DNA of 64,000 nucleotides from an uncultured Parabacteroides sp. (GCA_900541965.1 UQLN01000002.1:62001-126000); one strand, 5' to 3'. Positions 53,907-63,595 are shown, counted from the first letter of the stretch. Numbers and translations: made by a program. Notes: a model not told the origin generated them from the letters alone.

Positions 53907-53963
53907 TTTTTCAATTGGTTTTAACTTCGGGTTAATTATCTTCGTTAGTAAGGTTCTCTCCTT

Positions 53964-55163
53964 TTATTCCTTTATCAACATCGTATACAAATCAAAATAT
54001 TCCTGAAATCGTTTTTTCTTATTATAATAATTAATTGCACGTTGTCTACAATCCCGGGATAACCGGACCTGGTCTCTTTGAGATAATTCTCTGATTGCGT
54101 CAATTATTCCATTTAAGTCGCCTTGGTCAACAATTATTCCTGTTTCCGAATCAACAGCTTCAATGCTTCCTCCTGTCTTATAAGTTATAACAGGTATTCC
54201 ACAAGCTAAGGCTTCCAGATTAGTTGTAGGAAAACAATCCTCTCTGGTAAGATTTATAAAAATTGTCGCTTCCCGATACAATTCGACCAGTTGTTGTATA
54301 TTTTCTGTCCGGCAAATGCCTTTAATGCCTTCCGGCAAATGTCGTAACTGGGATTTCGATAATCCAACTAAAACAATATCGTAATCATCTCTGGGTAACC
54401 GCCTCCTTAAACGAAAAAAATCAATCAGTCCTTTTCTGCTATCCCAGACATTAGCAACCCCCAACAATGTTATTTTCAGTTTTTTCTTTCTCATCTTTCC
54501 GGGGATAAATAGGTCTAAATCAATTCCATTATGAATACGAAGGATTGGATATTTACTCAAGTAAGATTCCTTTATCAGCCCCTGCAACCAATCAGACACA
54601 CACACTATCGTCAGATTATCCGGTAAAGTAAAAGCATTCCGCTTTTTGATATAGTTTTCTTTCGAACAATCGAATAAAAAGCTAGAAGGATAGCTTTTTT
54701 TCTGTGGACAATCATAACATTGCTGTTTCCAGCGGTTACAATTAATAAAAGAAAAATAAGAACAATGGCCAGTTACAGCCCAACAATCATGTAAAGTCCA
54801 AACAACCGGAATATTTGCCCGCGTAAGATATTCAAACAGCAGAGGATAGTTTAAATAATACCCATGAATATTATGCAAATGAATCAAATCCGGTTTTATA
54901 AGTTCAATTTGCTTAATCAACTTTCTTGTTGCCTGGCGGGAAGCTAAACCATGTCGATCAAAAAAACGGGTTGCCAATCCATGCAATAAATTATCCCAAT
55001 TTGTTCCCACTCTGATTAATTCCGATTGACTTTGTCTGGGTCTTCTTCCATAGGCTATCAAACTCCTCCAGCCTTTAGATATGACTAATTGCCCTATTTC
55101 TTCGGCAATTCTACCTATTGAAGTTGTATTAATAACAGTATTGATTTGAAGAATAGTCGGCAT
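53964..55163 (-). CDS. GT4 glycosyltransferase
   Basis: 399 residues. GT-B fold: N-terminal TSIGRIAEEIGQLVISKGW, DLIHLHNIHGYYLNYPLLFEYL and WTLHDCWAVTGHCSYF (the metal-free GT4 acceptor loop with several Cys), C-terminal LLGVANVWDSRKGLIDF and REDCFPTTNLEALACGIPVI, the E-x7-E variant. Similar to putative colanic-acid WcaC-type enzymes. 57 bases upstream of the GT2 gene. Confidence 0.9.
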   Translation of the reverse strand: MPTILQINTVINTTSIGRIAEEIGQLVISKGWRSLIAYGRRPRQSQSELIRVGTNWDNLLHGLATRFFDRHGLASRQATRKLIKQIELIKPDLIHLHNIHGYYLNYPLLFEYLTRANIPVVWTLHDCWAVTGHCSYFSFINCNRWKQQCYDCPQKKSYPSSFLFDCSKENYIKKRNAFTLPDNLTIVCVSDWLQGLIKESYLSKYPILRIHNGIDLDLFIPGKMRKKKLKITLLGVANVWDSRKGLIDFFRLRRRLPRDDYDIVLVGLSKSQLRHLPEGIKGICRTENIQQLVELYREATIFINLTREDCFPTTNLEALACGIPVITYKTGGSIEAVDSETGIIVDQGDLNGIIDAIRELSQRDQVRLSRDCRQRAINYYNKKKRFQEYFDLYTMLIKE

Positions 55164-55182
55164 AGATTAATAAAATGATATA

Positions 55183-56496
55183 TTAAAGACTTAATTTTTC
55201 TATTAAAAATCTTACCACGTAAATGGAAAAAAGAATTCCTATCAAATAGGCAAATGAACTTTGTAAATCGCCCCGCAATATAAAAAATGTCATACCAAGT
55301 AAAACCAGATACTGCATTGTACCCGTTATAGTTCTTTCTCCTTTACTCCAAAAAACAGTATCTACTCTTGAACAGAAAACAGAAACAACAACAACAAAAA
55401 GAATGAATCCGACAAAACCGGCATTTATATAACCTTCTGCAGGAAATGTCATTGATATATTTGAAAATGAAAGATTCAATTTTTCACTCAAAAAAAAACC
55501 ACTCCCTGTAGGTTTTTCCTCCCATAAAGAGCGAGGGACAAAAAATACAAAAACTCCTAATAGCTGTTTTCCATACGTTACAATATCATGCTTCAATACT
55601 AACAAAAAATTCTGATAAGCATCAAAATGTCCTTCTAGGAACATTGAAAAATCAGGACTTAAGGATAGATTTTTTCCAATCTTATAATTACGGAATTGGT
55701 TCAAAAATGGAAAAAAGATTAGTATTCCTGTAATCACGGATGTAACAAAAATATTTTTCTTTGATAAGAACGGTATTAATAATATCATAATTGGGATATA
55801 TAAAACAGCAACCTGATAACGGGCAATAGCAGTGGGAAAAGCCATAATTATCCCTATCAAAAACAAAAAAACTTCTACCCCAAGATTCTTATTTTTAGAT
55901 AAATGATAAAATAGCGCAATAAAAATAGGAATTGGTCTTAAGATGACCTCTATTATCAACCATAGAGTCATATTAGAAAGTTGGGAATCCGCTATCAGTT
56001 CTCCTCCTCGTAAAAACAAAGAAAAAAGATTAAACTTATTTATATATAAATATACATATAAAACAGATAGAGACACAAGAGATAAAACCAGTCCCCCCTT
56101 TATTGAAAAAGCATATTTTTCACGATAGACAAATTCCCGATAATATAAATTTCTCCCCCGACATAAATCGTATATCAAAGCAAATAAAAAAATAAAAACC
56201 AATATATAAAAATTAGTAACCCAATAATCATCCGGAATTAAAGGTTCTAACGTCCATATTTTCACCCCCTTTCTAAATTGCAACCACGGGGCTATACCGA
56301 AAAAGAAAAAAGAAAAGAGATAGAAAACTTTTTGCAATGAATAAGGTAAATTTTCATCTTTGTAAAGCCTAAAAACAGAAAATAAAGAAATAACCAAAAA
56401 TTCTAATTCAATAAAAAGACTATTGCTTTCTCCGGCATTAAAAAATAAATAAAATGAGATACCTAACAATACGATGTAAGATATAAATTTCAACAT
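55183..56496 (-). CDS. Wzy-like O-antigen/capsule polymerase
   Basis: 437 residues, about 12 hydrophobic spans, very A+T-rich gene. Loop motifs such as PTAIARYQVAVLYIPIM, and FVPRSLWEEKPTGSGFFLSEKL with EGYINAGFVGFI in the last third, are typical of oligosaccharide-repeat-unit polymerases of Bacteroidales. Would join lipid-linked repeat units in the periplasm. No flippase is encoded in this operon. Confidence 0.85.
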   Translation of the reverse strand: MLKFISYIVLLGISFYLFFNAGESNSLFIELEFLVISLFSVFRLYKDENLPYSLQKVFYLFSFFFFGIAPWLQFRKGVKIWTLEPLIPDDYWVTNFYILVFIFLFALIYDLCRGRNLYYREFVYREKYAFSIKGGLVLSLVSLSVLYVYLYINKFNLFSLFLRGGELIADSQLSNMTLWLIIEVILRPIPIFIALFYHLSKNKNLGVEVFLFLIGIIMAFPTAIARYQVAVLYIPIMILLIPFLSKKNIFVTSVITGILIFFPFLNQFRNYKIGKNLSLSPDFSMFLEGHFDAYQNFLLVLKHDIVTYGKQLLGVFVFFVPRSLWEEKPTGSGFFLSEKLNLSFSNISMTFPAEGYINAGFVGFILFVVVVSVFCSRVDTVFWSKGERTITGTMQYLVLLGMTFFILRGDLQSSFAYLIGILFSIYVVRFLIEKLSL

Positions 56497-56549
56497 AACA
56501 GTATGTAAATATAAATTTATTTTACATTGGTTAATTAAATGGGATAAAG

Positions 56550-57587
56550 CTAATATCGAATACTTACTAATGTTTTTGCCACTATCTCGGGAGTTATACG
56601 GGAAGATAGCTTCCGGCTATTTAGGCTCCACTCTACAAGTTCCTGTTCTTTCATATTTATCACCTTTTCTATTTTTTTCTTCAAATCATCCTTACGTTTA
56701 TGACTAAACGTACAGCCGTTATAGCCATTGATAACAAAATAAGGAACTGCTCCACAAATATCCGAAGCAATAATAGGAAGTCCTGCAGCAGAAGCTTCAT
56801 GTAAAACCAAAGCCCAGGGTTCAAATGAGGAAGGAAGGATTAAACAACCTGCATTTTGTGTAATCTCCATTAGCTCTTCCTGTCTTCTAAAATCAAGAAG
56901 TTCTACATCATATCGGGATAGTTTCTTCTTCAAAGGGCCATTTCCGACTAAAGTGAGCTTCCATCCCTGCTTATCTTCAATCGAATCCCAGGCTTTCATA
57001 AGAGGAATCAAGCCTTTAACTGAGTTGTATCGCCCGATAAACAATAAATTCTTTGGATAGTTTTTTTCTTTTGCCGCAATATCTACCTGCTGAAAAAGCT
57101 CAACATCCGCAGATAGATTAGAAATTAAAATAGACTCTTTCTTAAAGCCCAGTCGCCTGGCATATCCATATTGCCAAATTCCAGCAACAAAAAGATGAGT
57201 AAACCACTTTCTATGCCTGAAAGGAGACAATAATACATTTATCCATTGGGACTTTCCTCTGAATTGAGTATCACTTCCCGCTATAATGGGAATTTCTGTA
57301 TTTGATTTTAATTGCTTACATGTTTTATTATACAAGGCATCCATCCAACCAGAAGTCAATATCAATACTGGCTCTACTTCATGATATAGCTGCAACAATT
57401 TATCTACTGAATTATATTCGGAACGGGAATAAAAGCAAATACCTTTCGTTTCCTTAGCGACATAGGGAGTTTCGTTCCCCTCTGTCCTTCGGACAACATG
57501 TACACAATATTTAAGTTTCACAAGTTCCAGAACTACAACGTGAGTATAAGGCATATACTCTGAATAAAAAATCAAAATATTTTGCAT
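56550..57587 (-). CDS. GT4 glycosyltransferase
   Basis: 345 residues, GT-B fold. C-terminal half: NLLFIGRYNSVKGLIPLMKAW, WKLTLVGNGPLKKKLS and the donor loop LPSSFEPWALVLHEASAAGLPII (E-x7-E). N-terminal half is shorter than usual. First sugar-enzyme gene downstream of upxY, from which it is separated by 141 bases that contain a small CTTATT-ttc-AATAAG hairpin at 57661-57675 but no gene. Confidence 0.88.
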   Translation of the reverse strand: MQNILIFYSEYMPYTHVVVLELVKLKYCVHVVRRTEGNETPYVAKETKGICFYSRSEYNSVDKLLQLYHEVEPVLILTSGWMDALYNKTCKQLKSNTEIPIIAGSDTQFRGKSQWINVLLSPFRHRKWFTHLFVAGIWQYGYARRLGFKKESILISNLSADVELFQQVDIAAKEKNYPKNLLFIGRYNSVKGLIPLMKAWDSIEDKQGWKLTLVGNGPLKKKLSRYDVELLDFRRQEELMEITQNAGCLILPSSFEPWALVLHEASAAGLPIIASDICGAVPYFVINGYNGCTFSHKRKDDLKKKIEKVINMKEQELVEWSLNSRKLSSRITPEIVAKTLVSIRY

Positions 57588-57728
57588 TACATTTTTTAAT
57601 CCTACTTATTTCTAACTATTTTACAATAACCCGTACCGTCAATCATATTCGGAAGGAAATCTTATTTTCAATAAGCCAAAGGCTGAAAGTATAGGCAGGG
57701 ATAAAAAAACTTATTGTTGGAAAGAATA

Positions 57729-58262
57729 TTATTCAAGTTTCTCACAATACCATCTTGGTATATGAATCATTACCCCTAATGAAATAATAGTAACAACTAT
57801 GTAATATTTACCCCTATATCGCGTAAGTTTGCCTGTCAATCCTTTAAATGCTCCATGCTTGACACGGACAAGCGTTCCGGAAGTCGTCCCCACTTCGGAA
57901 ATATCAACATAAATCGTTCCTTTATACTCAGGATCACAAATGGCACGGAGCTCCACCATCTCATGTTCTTTGATTTCACAAAGTTGCTTGGTATCATGAT
58001 GACGCAATAACAGAAATGGGACCGGGCTATTATCTACCAGTGCTTTCAATGTTTTATCATCCATTGTTTTCATTAGAAATACTAAGTTATGGACAGCGGG
58101 AACCAATTTACAGGATTTTTTACCACTCCAGTCGGTTCTTTCTTTATAGCACATCGGAATAAAGTATTTTAAATTGTTCCTGGCCAGATATTCTCCCAAT
58201 CTTTTTTCTTTACAGTTAAGCGTTCGTACAGCATACCAAATTTGTTTGGTATTTTCGTTCAT
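57729..58262 (-). CDS. UpxY-family NusG-like transcription antiterminator
   Basis: 177 residues. NusG N-terminal domain (IWYAVRTLNCKEKRLGEYL, KYFIPMCYKERTDWSGKKS) and a KOW domain near the C-terminus (LVRVKHGAFKGLTGKLTRYRGKYYIV). UpxY proteins are the first genes of capsular-polysaccharide operons in Bacteroidales; they bind the operon's 5' leader and help RNA polymerase pass it. Its position at the head of the 58262-51201 operon fits this. No UpxZ-type partner gene is adjacent. Preceded by a leader of about 190 bases and a TATATTTG promoter. Confidence 0.9.
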   Translation of the reverse strand: MNENTKQIWYAVRTLNCKEKRLGEYLARNNLKYFIPMCYKERTDWSGKKSCKLVPAVHNLVFLMKTMDDKTLKALVDNSPVPFLLLRHHDTKQLCEIKEHEMVELRAICDPEYKGTIYVDISEVGTTSGTLVRVKHGAFKGLTGKLTRYRGKYYIVVTIISLGVMIHIPRWYCEKLE

Positions 58263-58456
58263 CTCCTTTCAAATTTAAGCTCTTCCTTCTCGTAAATTAT
58301 ACCCAATACTTAATAAAAACGGGACATATTCTCTCTACACCCACAGAGAATACATCCGTGAATCAACCCTATACTTTAAAGATTTAGCCTTTTTGTATAA
58401 CACTCCGCACAAGAGTAAAAACCCGCAGAATATTTATACTCAGTACTAAAACGAAA

Positions 58457-58464
58457 CAAATATA
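58457..58464 (-). promoter_or_regulatory. -7 element of upxY operon
   Basis: Minus strand TATATTTG fits TAnnTTTG; a TTG sits about 22 bases upstream near the -33 position. It implies a 5' leader of about 190 bases, long as expected for UpxY control. Confidence 0.5.
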
Positions 58465-58695
58465 AGACAAAAGGTAACGCTTCACAACTGACATTATTGA
58501 TCGTTTAGATTTATAAAACTTATTATTTTTCAAACACAGATAGAAAATCAATGCTTAAATAGAGCAGACAAGAAGTTGTTAAATCAGATAAACAAATGTC
58601 AATTCTTTTTTAATAAAATTCCAAACGAACAAACTTGTTTTATCCCTGTACTTTCTTTTCAAACAATTTAGCCTGTATTTATCACATTATTCTAT

Positions 58696-58703
58696 TAACT
58701 TTG
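58696..58703 (+). promoter_or_regulatory. -7 element of the EamA gene
   Basis: TAACTTTG fits TAnnTTTG, 29 bases before the ATG at 58732. Confidence 0.55.
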
Positions 58704-58731
58704 TAACAGAAACTTTTCCAGTTAACAATAT

Positions 58732-59604
58732 ATGCTATTCACTGCCATTGCAATCGCACTACGTATTTTTTCCAATCCTATCGGAAACGTATTCCAAAAA
58801 AAACTTACGGGAAGATATAACCATCCTATGGTGGTCAATTTCATGACTTTTTTCCTTTTGAGCCTGCTCTGTATTATACCAGGCATGCAGACTGACTGGG
58901 GTAGCCTGCCCTCTTCTTTCTGGTATTATTGCGTGATTGCCGGCGTCTTTGGTGCAACAGGCAACGGGTTCCTGGTAAAAGCATTACAGGGAGGGGATTT
59001 ATCCATATTAGGACCTGTCAACTCCTACAAATCGGTCGTCGGAATTATTGCAGGTATCCTCCTGCTGCACGAAATACCGAATATATGGGGAATTACAGGC
59101 ATTGTACTAATTATTTGCGGAAGTTATTTTGTACTGGACACTATGGCAGAGCGCTTCTCTTTTGCCTTATTAAGAAACAAAGAAATCAGATATCGTTTAT
59201 TTGCGATGGTACTGACAGCCATAGAGGCAATCTTCATCAAGAAAGTTATCCTATATTCCTCTACAACTATCTCTTTCATTGTTTGGTGCTGGTTCGGGGC
59301 ATTTTTCTCCTTTCTCCTTCTACTCCTTTTCAGAATACAAGTAAAAAAAGAATTCAAAAGAATAAAAGTAAAAGATTTGCCTCTATACGGTTGGCTGGTG
59401 GTTTGCATTGGAACTATGCAATACACGACCAACTTTGTTTTCGACCGCATGAATGTAGGTTATGCGCTCGCCCTGTTCCAATTATCTACAATTGTCAGTA
59501 TATTTCTCGGCTACCGGATATTCAAAGAACAGGATATACGCAAAAAGCTGCTGGGATCGGTAATCATGGTAGCAGGTTCTGCCATCATTATACTGCTAAA
59601 TTAA
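58732..59604 (+). CDS. EamA/DMT-family transporter
   Basis: 290 residues with ten hydrophobic spans in two repeats: first half ends around residue 140, second begins with YRLFAMVLTAIEAIFIKKVIL. Typical EamA features are LGPVNSYKSVVGIIAGILLL and YALALFQLSTIVSIFLGYRIF at the end of each repeat. Substrate of this inner-membrane carrier is unknown. Ends 2 bases before the convergent symporter stop. Confidence 0.9.
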   Translation: MLFTAIAIALRIFSNPIGNVFQKKLTGRYNHPMVVNFMTFFLLSLLCIIPGMQTDWGSLPSSFWYYCVIAGVFGATGNGFLVKALQGGDLSILGPVNSYKSVVGIIAGILLLHEIPNIWGITGIVLIICGSYFVLDTMAERFSFALLRNKEIRYRLFAMVLTAIEAIFIKKVILYSSTTISFIVWCWFGAFFSFLLLLLFRIQVKKEFKRIKVKDLPLYGWLVVCIGTMQYTTNFVFDRMNVGYALALFQLSTIVSIFLGYRIFKEQDIRKKLLGSVIMVAGSAIIILLN

Positions 59605-59606
59605 TC

Positions 59607-61004
59607 TTACCAACATTCTATCTTATCTTTCAGTTCCGGAAGACTATTTTTGTCAAAGACAGGACTCTTTATACCTTTCCGTTTCTGAGAAAGATAATCA
59701 CTCAGCAATAAAAATGCCTGCCGGCTTAATAGGGAAATTGCTACCAGGTTACAAATCGTCATCAATCCCATTGTAATATCTGCCAGCCCCCAAGCAAGGT
59801 CAAGGCTTGCCAATGCGCCAAACATAACCATACCTCCAACCAGCAGACGGTAAACAAACAAAACTCCCTTGTTCTGTGTCACAAACCGGATATTAGCCTC
59901 TCCATAATAATAATTGCCGATGATACTGCTAAATGCAAAAAGCAAAATAGCCACAGCAACAAAAACACTCCCGGTACTACCCACCTCATTTACCAAAGCT
60001 TGCTGCGTTAGTTGGACTCCGCTTACAGAACCGTCAAGAGGCACCCCGCTAAAAAGAATGATAAAAGCCGTACAGGTACAAATAATTAAAGTATCTGTAA
60101 AGACTCCCAAAGTTTGAATAAGCCCTTGTTTAACCGGATGTGATACATGGGCTGTCGCGGCCACGTTCGGTGCCGACCCCATACCGGCCTCATTGCTGAA
60201 CAATCCTCGTTTAATGCCTTGCATCAATGCAGCTCCCAAACCGCCGCCTATAGCCTGTTGCCAACCGAAAGCATTCTCGACAATCAAATCAAACACCGCC
60301 GGCAATTCGCGTATATTAAACAAAACGACACCTAAAGCAAGTGCCACATAACCAAGTGCCATAACCGGCACAATGATACTACTCACCTTGGCAATTCGCT
60401 GAATGCCCCCAAAAATAACCAGAATAGTAAATCCGGTCAACAGCCCCCCAAAGATAGTATGGTCTATACCGAAAGCTTCTTCCCATGCGGCACAAATCGT
60501 ATTACTTTGTACGGAATTAAAAGCAAAACCGAAAGTGACGGAAATGAGTACGGCAAATAATACCCCCATCCACCGTAGCCCCAACCCCCGTTCCATATAG
60601 TAGGCAGGACCGCCTATAAAAGAATCTTTCCCTTTCCTTTTATATAACTGTGCCAAAGTGGATTCAACGAATGCGCTCGATGCTCCCAGCAAGGCAATAA
60701 TCCACATCCAGAACACAGCCCCCGGCCCTCCTATAGCAATAGCGGTCGCTACACCTGCAAGGTTTCCCGTACCGACACGACTGGCAAGAGAGACAGCAAA
60801 TGCCTGAAAGGAAGAGATATGTTTTCCCCCTTCATTATTCCCTGTAGAATCTCCAAGCAATCGAACCATTTCCCGAATCATGCGGAACTGTACAAAACGT
60901 GTTTTCAATGTAAACCACACCGCACAGCCTAAAAGCATAATTATCAATATATACGACCAGAGAATGTCATTTACAGAGCTAATCCAATTGTTTAATATAT
61001 CCAT
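59607..61004 (-). CDS. Alanine/glycine:cation symporter (AGCS family)
   Basis: 465 residues with about 11 spans. Family signatures: LASRVGTGNLAGVATAIAIGGPGAVFWMWI near 75-105, KRKGKDSFIGGPAYYMERGLG, GIKRGLFSNEAGMGSAPNVAATAHVSHPVKQG near 260-290, and SSIIGNYYYGEANIRF. Imports alanine or glycine with Na+ or H+. TATCTTTG element at 61025-61032 gives a 20-base leader. Confidence 0.95.
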   Translation of the reverse strand: MDILNNWISSVNDILWSYILIIMLLGCAVWFTLKTRFVQFRMIREMVRLLGDSTGNNEGGKHISSFQAFAVSLASRVGTGNLAGVATAIAIGGPGAVFWMWIIALLGASSAFVESTLAQLYKRKGKDSFIGGPAYYMERGLGLRWMGVLFAVLISVTFGFAFNSVQSNTICAAWEEAFGIDHTIFGGLLTGFTILVIFGGIQRIAKVSSIIVPVMALGYVALALGVVLFNIRELPAVFDLIVENAFGWQQAIGGGLGAALMQGIKRGLFSNEAGMGSAPNVAATAHVSHPVKQGLIQTLGVFTDTLIICTCTAFIILFSGVPLDGSVSGVQLTQQALVNEVGSTGSVFVAVAILLFAFSSIIGNYYYGEANIRFVTQNKGVLFVYRLLVGGMVMFGALASLDLAWGLADITMGLMTICNLVAISLLSRQAFLLLSDYLSQKRKGIKSPVFDKNSLPELKDKIECW

Positions 61005-61024
61005 TAGTTTTGTTCGTTTTGTTA

Positions 61025-61032
61025 CAAAGATA
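61025..61032 (-). promoter_or_regulatory. -7 element of the AGCS gene
   Basis: Minus strand TATCTTTG fits TAnnTTTG, 21 bases before the ATG at 61004. Confidence 0.6.
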
Positions 61033-61173
61033 TGTATTTTCCATCATAAGGGTAAATATCCCAGGCCATAAACCTTTTTATAAATAATCATAACCACTAA
61101 AACTTTACGAACAACTGATTTGTATCTTTAATAAACGGACTGTAAAATATCAAAATCAAAAAAGGAAGCAGTA

Positions 61174-61536
61174 ATGACTCAGATAAAAATCAAACGGGTA
61201 TATGAGGAACCTGAAAAGAATGACGGATACCGTGTATTAGTAGACCGCTTATGGCCCCGCGGCATGAAAAAAGAACATTTAAAATATGATGTCTGGGAAA
61301 AAGATATTACTCCTTCATCCCAGTTAAGAAATTGGTTTCATGAAGACCAGAAAGCGCATTGGGACGAGTTCGCTACACTCTATACAAAAGAACTGGAAAA
61401 TTCCGACGCTGCACATATATTCCTTGACCTGATAAAATCCTACGATACGGTAACCCTGCTATATGCTTCTAAAGAGCCTGTACGAAACCATGCACAGGTT
61501 TTACAGAAGTTTCTGCAACAGCATACAAACTACTAA
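61174..61536 (+). CDS. DUF488 (YeaO-like) protein
   Basis: 120 residues, a single domain. Family landmarks: IKRVYEEPEKNDGYRVLVDRLWPRGMKKE, WEKDITPSSQLRNWFHEDQ, WDEFATLYTKEL and VTLLYASKEPVRNHAQVL. The fold is small and cytoplasmic; function is unknown in the family. A GGAAG site lies 8-9 bases before the ATG. Monocistronic. Confidence 0.93.
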   Translation: MTQIKIKRVYEEPEKNDGYRVLVDRLWPRGMKKEHLKYDVWEKDITPSSQLRNWFHEDQKAHWDEFATLYTKELENSDAAHIFLDLIKSYDTVTLLYASKEPVRNHAQVLQKFLQQHTNY

Positions 61537-61566
61537 GATATGCAAGGATAATAAATAACGGACAAA

Positions 61567-62262
61567 CTATTCAATTACAAGCATCAGTCCGACCCCTTTT
61601 ACCGTCTTTATTTTTACAGACGGTTCGGCAGCCAGATGCTTTCGTAATTTAGAAATGAAAACGTCCAAGCTTCTGGATGCAAAATAATCCTCTTCCGTAT
61701 TCCAATAACGGCTTAATATGGATTCCCGCTTTACGACCTGACCTTTATTCTCACATAATAGCTGAAGGATACCCGCCTCCCGTGCCGTTAAAACTATGCG
61801 CTCTCCATTCTCATTCTCCAGGATAGCATGTGCAGCGTCCAATTCAAACCGTCCTAACTTATAGCAATTTGTTTCATTCCTGAAACGGCTGCCCTCTTTC
61901 AATTTCAGAATTGCTTTTATATGCGCATTCAGTTCTTCCGGGCTAAAAGGCTTCTTTATATAATTATTTCCCCCCAACAGATAAGCGGAAGTCACACTTT
62001 TAGGGGTTTGTACAGCCGAAGCGAATAAAATAGGAATATCACCATCTGTTTCACGAATTTTTTCTACCATTTCAAAGCCGTTCATTTCCGGCATTTCCAC
62101 ATCCGTAACAATCACATCCGGCTTATTAGCCCGGTAAGCAGCCAGTCCTTCCAGACCATTAGCAGCGACTATCACTTCGTAGTCTCCTATCACATCTTCC
62201 AGACCACTCTGAATCATATAACAAAGATTGGCGTCATCTTCTACTAATAATAATTTAGTCAT
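61567..62262 (-). CDS. OmpR-type response regulator
   Basis: 231 residues. Receiver domain with acidic pocket LLVEDDANL, phospho-Asp in VIVTDVEMPEMNG and Lys in NYIKKPF. DNA-binding winged helix with LTAREAGILQLLCENKGQVVKRESIL and SRSLDVFISKLRKHLA. Start overlaps the kinase stop by 4 bases (ATGA), so the two are translated together. RprY-like organisation. The probable targets are the divergent small-peptide genes and its own operon; inferred from position only. Confidence 0.93.
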   Translation of the reverse strand: MTKLLLVEDDANLCYMIQSGLEDVIGDYEVIVAANGLEGLAAYRANKPDVIVTDVEMPEMNGFEMVEKIRETDGDIPILFASAVQTPKSVTSAYLLGGNNYIKKPFSPEELNAHIKAILKLKEGSRFRNETNCYKLGRFELDAAHAILENENGERIVLTAREAGILQLLCENKGQVVKRESILSRYWNTEEDYFASRSLDVFISKLRKHLAAEPSVKIKTVKGVGLMLVIE

Positions 62263-63581
62263 ATATCTTTGATTAAGTTAGGTATATATAATGTAAATTC
62301 ACTGAACTCACCTTCAATACTATCCAATTGAACTTTACCCTGATGGGTCTCTACTATCCCCTGTACAAAATTCAGTCCCAGGCCAAATCCCGTAGCTCCA
62401 CCTTTACTACTTCTTCCTGCAGCGGAGGCACGTTCAAATTTCTCAAATATCTTTTTTTGATTTTCATGCGAAATACCAAAACCATCATCTTTCACACGTA
62501 TTAAAGTATATGCTCCCTCAGAGCGAACTAAAATATCGATATGTACTGTTTCTCCTGAATATTTAATCGCGTTATCTATTAAATTGCTAACCGCTTCTTT
62601 CAAATATTCTTTATCACCCCAGATATTTTTATTTTGAACGTCTATCGCAAATATAACAGATTTCTTTGTTTTAGCAATAAATTTTTCTTTTAAATCCAAC
62701 AATAACGGAGTAATGTCAAATTGTTCCTTATTCAAATCCAATTTACCCGTTTCCATTTTAGAGATGGTAAGTACTTTATTTGTCAAATCCAATAAATGCT
62801 CGGCTTCTTCTTCTATTATCCTGAAGTGTTTTTCCTTTTTCTCCGGTTTATCTTCCAACTTGCCACTCTGCAAAATACGTATTCCCATCTGAATAGAACT
62901 TAGCGGTGTCTTCATATCATGAATCATTGCAGATGAGAAATCTTTCCGCATTTTTGCAATCCGGTTCTGCCTGGCAATAATACGTATCTGGTAAATAATA
63001 CAAGCAGCAACAAACAACATCATTAAGGCTGTAGCTATCAACAATAGCCCCAAACGCCTAAAAATAGTCCAATAAGGATTTAACAAAATAGCTTGTATAC
63101 CTTCGGAACCATCCATACGAACAGGAACCACTGGTATTTCAACAGACGCCCAATTTGATTTCCATAAAGAATCTGTAGATTGGAGAACAGACTTATCTTT
63201 CACATTAATACAATTCAATACAAAATCTGTATGGATTTCTTCCTTATTTAACTTAGAAGTAAAGATACTATCCAATACTATAATAGAAATAGGATATTTC
63301 AATTCCAAAAGAACTTCCTGAAAAGCTAAAGTCTGATCCTTCAACTCTCCTCCTTCCTCCACTGCCCCTAATATAAATTCTTTTGGACCACTTGAATCTT
63401 GTTCTATTCGTTGTAATCTATACACTGCTTCTAAAGTTACAGCATCTTGAAGAATCCGATAACTCTTATTTACAACATCATCTTGAAACAGACTATATGT
63501 TTTACATAACCATGTTACTTGTAACAAAGATATTACAATTAGACTTAGTACCGTTACTGATTTTATATATCCAATCCTCAT
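62259..63581 (-). CDS. Membrane sensor histidine kinase
   Basis: 440 residues from the ATG at 63581 (MRIGYIKSV). Two spans (about 5-25 and 185-205) enclose a periplasmic sensor of about 160 residues of unrecognised fold. H-box SAMIHDMKTPLSSIQMGI, N-box LIDNAIKYS, G1 VKDDGFGIS, G2 GFGLGLNFV. RprX-like. The longer frame starts at GTG 63596, but that codon overlaps a perfect TATCTTTG promoter element, so ATG 63581 is preferred. Paired with the OmpR-type regulator. Confidence 0.9.
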   Translation of the reverse strand: MRIGYIKSVTVLSLIVISLLQVTWLCKTYSLFQDDVVNKSYRILQDAVTLEAVYRLQRIEQDSSGPKEFILGAVEEGGELKDQTLAFQEVLLELKYPISIIVLDSIFTSKLNKEEIHTDFVLNCINVKDKSVLQSTDSLWKSNWASVEIPVVPVRMDGSEGIQAILLNPYWTIFRRLGLLLIATALMMLFVAACIIYQIRIIARQNRIAKMRKDFSSAMIHDMKTPLSSIQMGIRILQSGKLEDKPEKKEKHFRIIEEEAEHLLDLTNKVLTISKMETGKLDLNKEQFDITPLLLDLKEKFIAKTKKSVIFAIDVQNKNIWGDKEYLKEAVSNLIDNAIKYSGETVHIDILVRSEGAYTLIRVKDDGFGISHENQKKIFEKFERASAAGRSSKGGATGFGLGLNFVQGIVETHQGKVQLDSIEGEFSEFTLYIPNLIKDI

Positions 63582-63595
63582 CCAAACATTTTTCA

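Larger units (their letters stand above)
58263..58731. promoter_or_regulatory. Divergent promoter and UpxY leader region
   Basis: 470 bases without a gene. It holds the upxY -7 element at 58457-58464, an 8-bp inverted repeat TATTCTCT / AGAGAATA at 58327-58352 inside the predicted leader, and the EamA -7 element at 58696-58703. No inverted repeats that would mark a phase-invertible promoter were seen. Confidence 0.6.

Noticed and set aside
57661..57675. CTTATT-ttc-AATAAG hairpin as terminator between upxY and the first GT gene
   Set aside because: The stem is only six A/T-rich pairs with no U-run; it cannot be distinguished from chance and the genes are expected to be co-transcribed.
58263..58731. 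Phase-invertible promoter at the UpxY locus
   Set aside because: I looked for long inverted repeats flanking a promoter, the hallmark of invertible capsule promoters, and found only the short 8-bp hairpin.
58929..59711. Plus-strand frame of 260 residues overlapping the EamA gene
   Set aside because: It is a +2 shadow of the transporter. It has no signal, domain or promoter and would overlap the convergent symporter gene.
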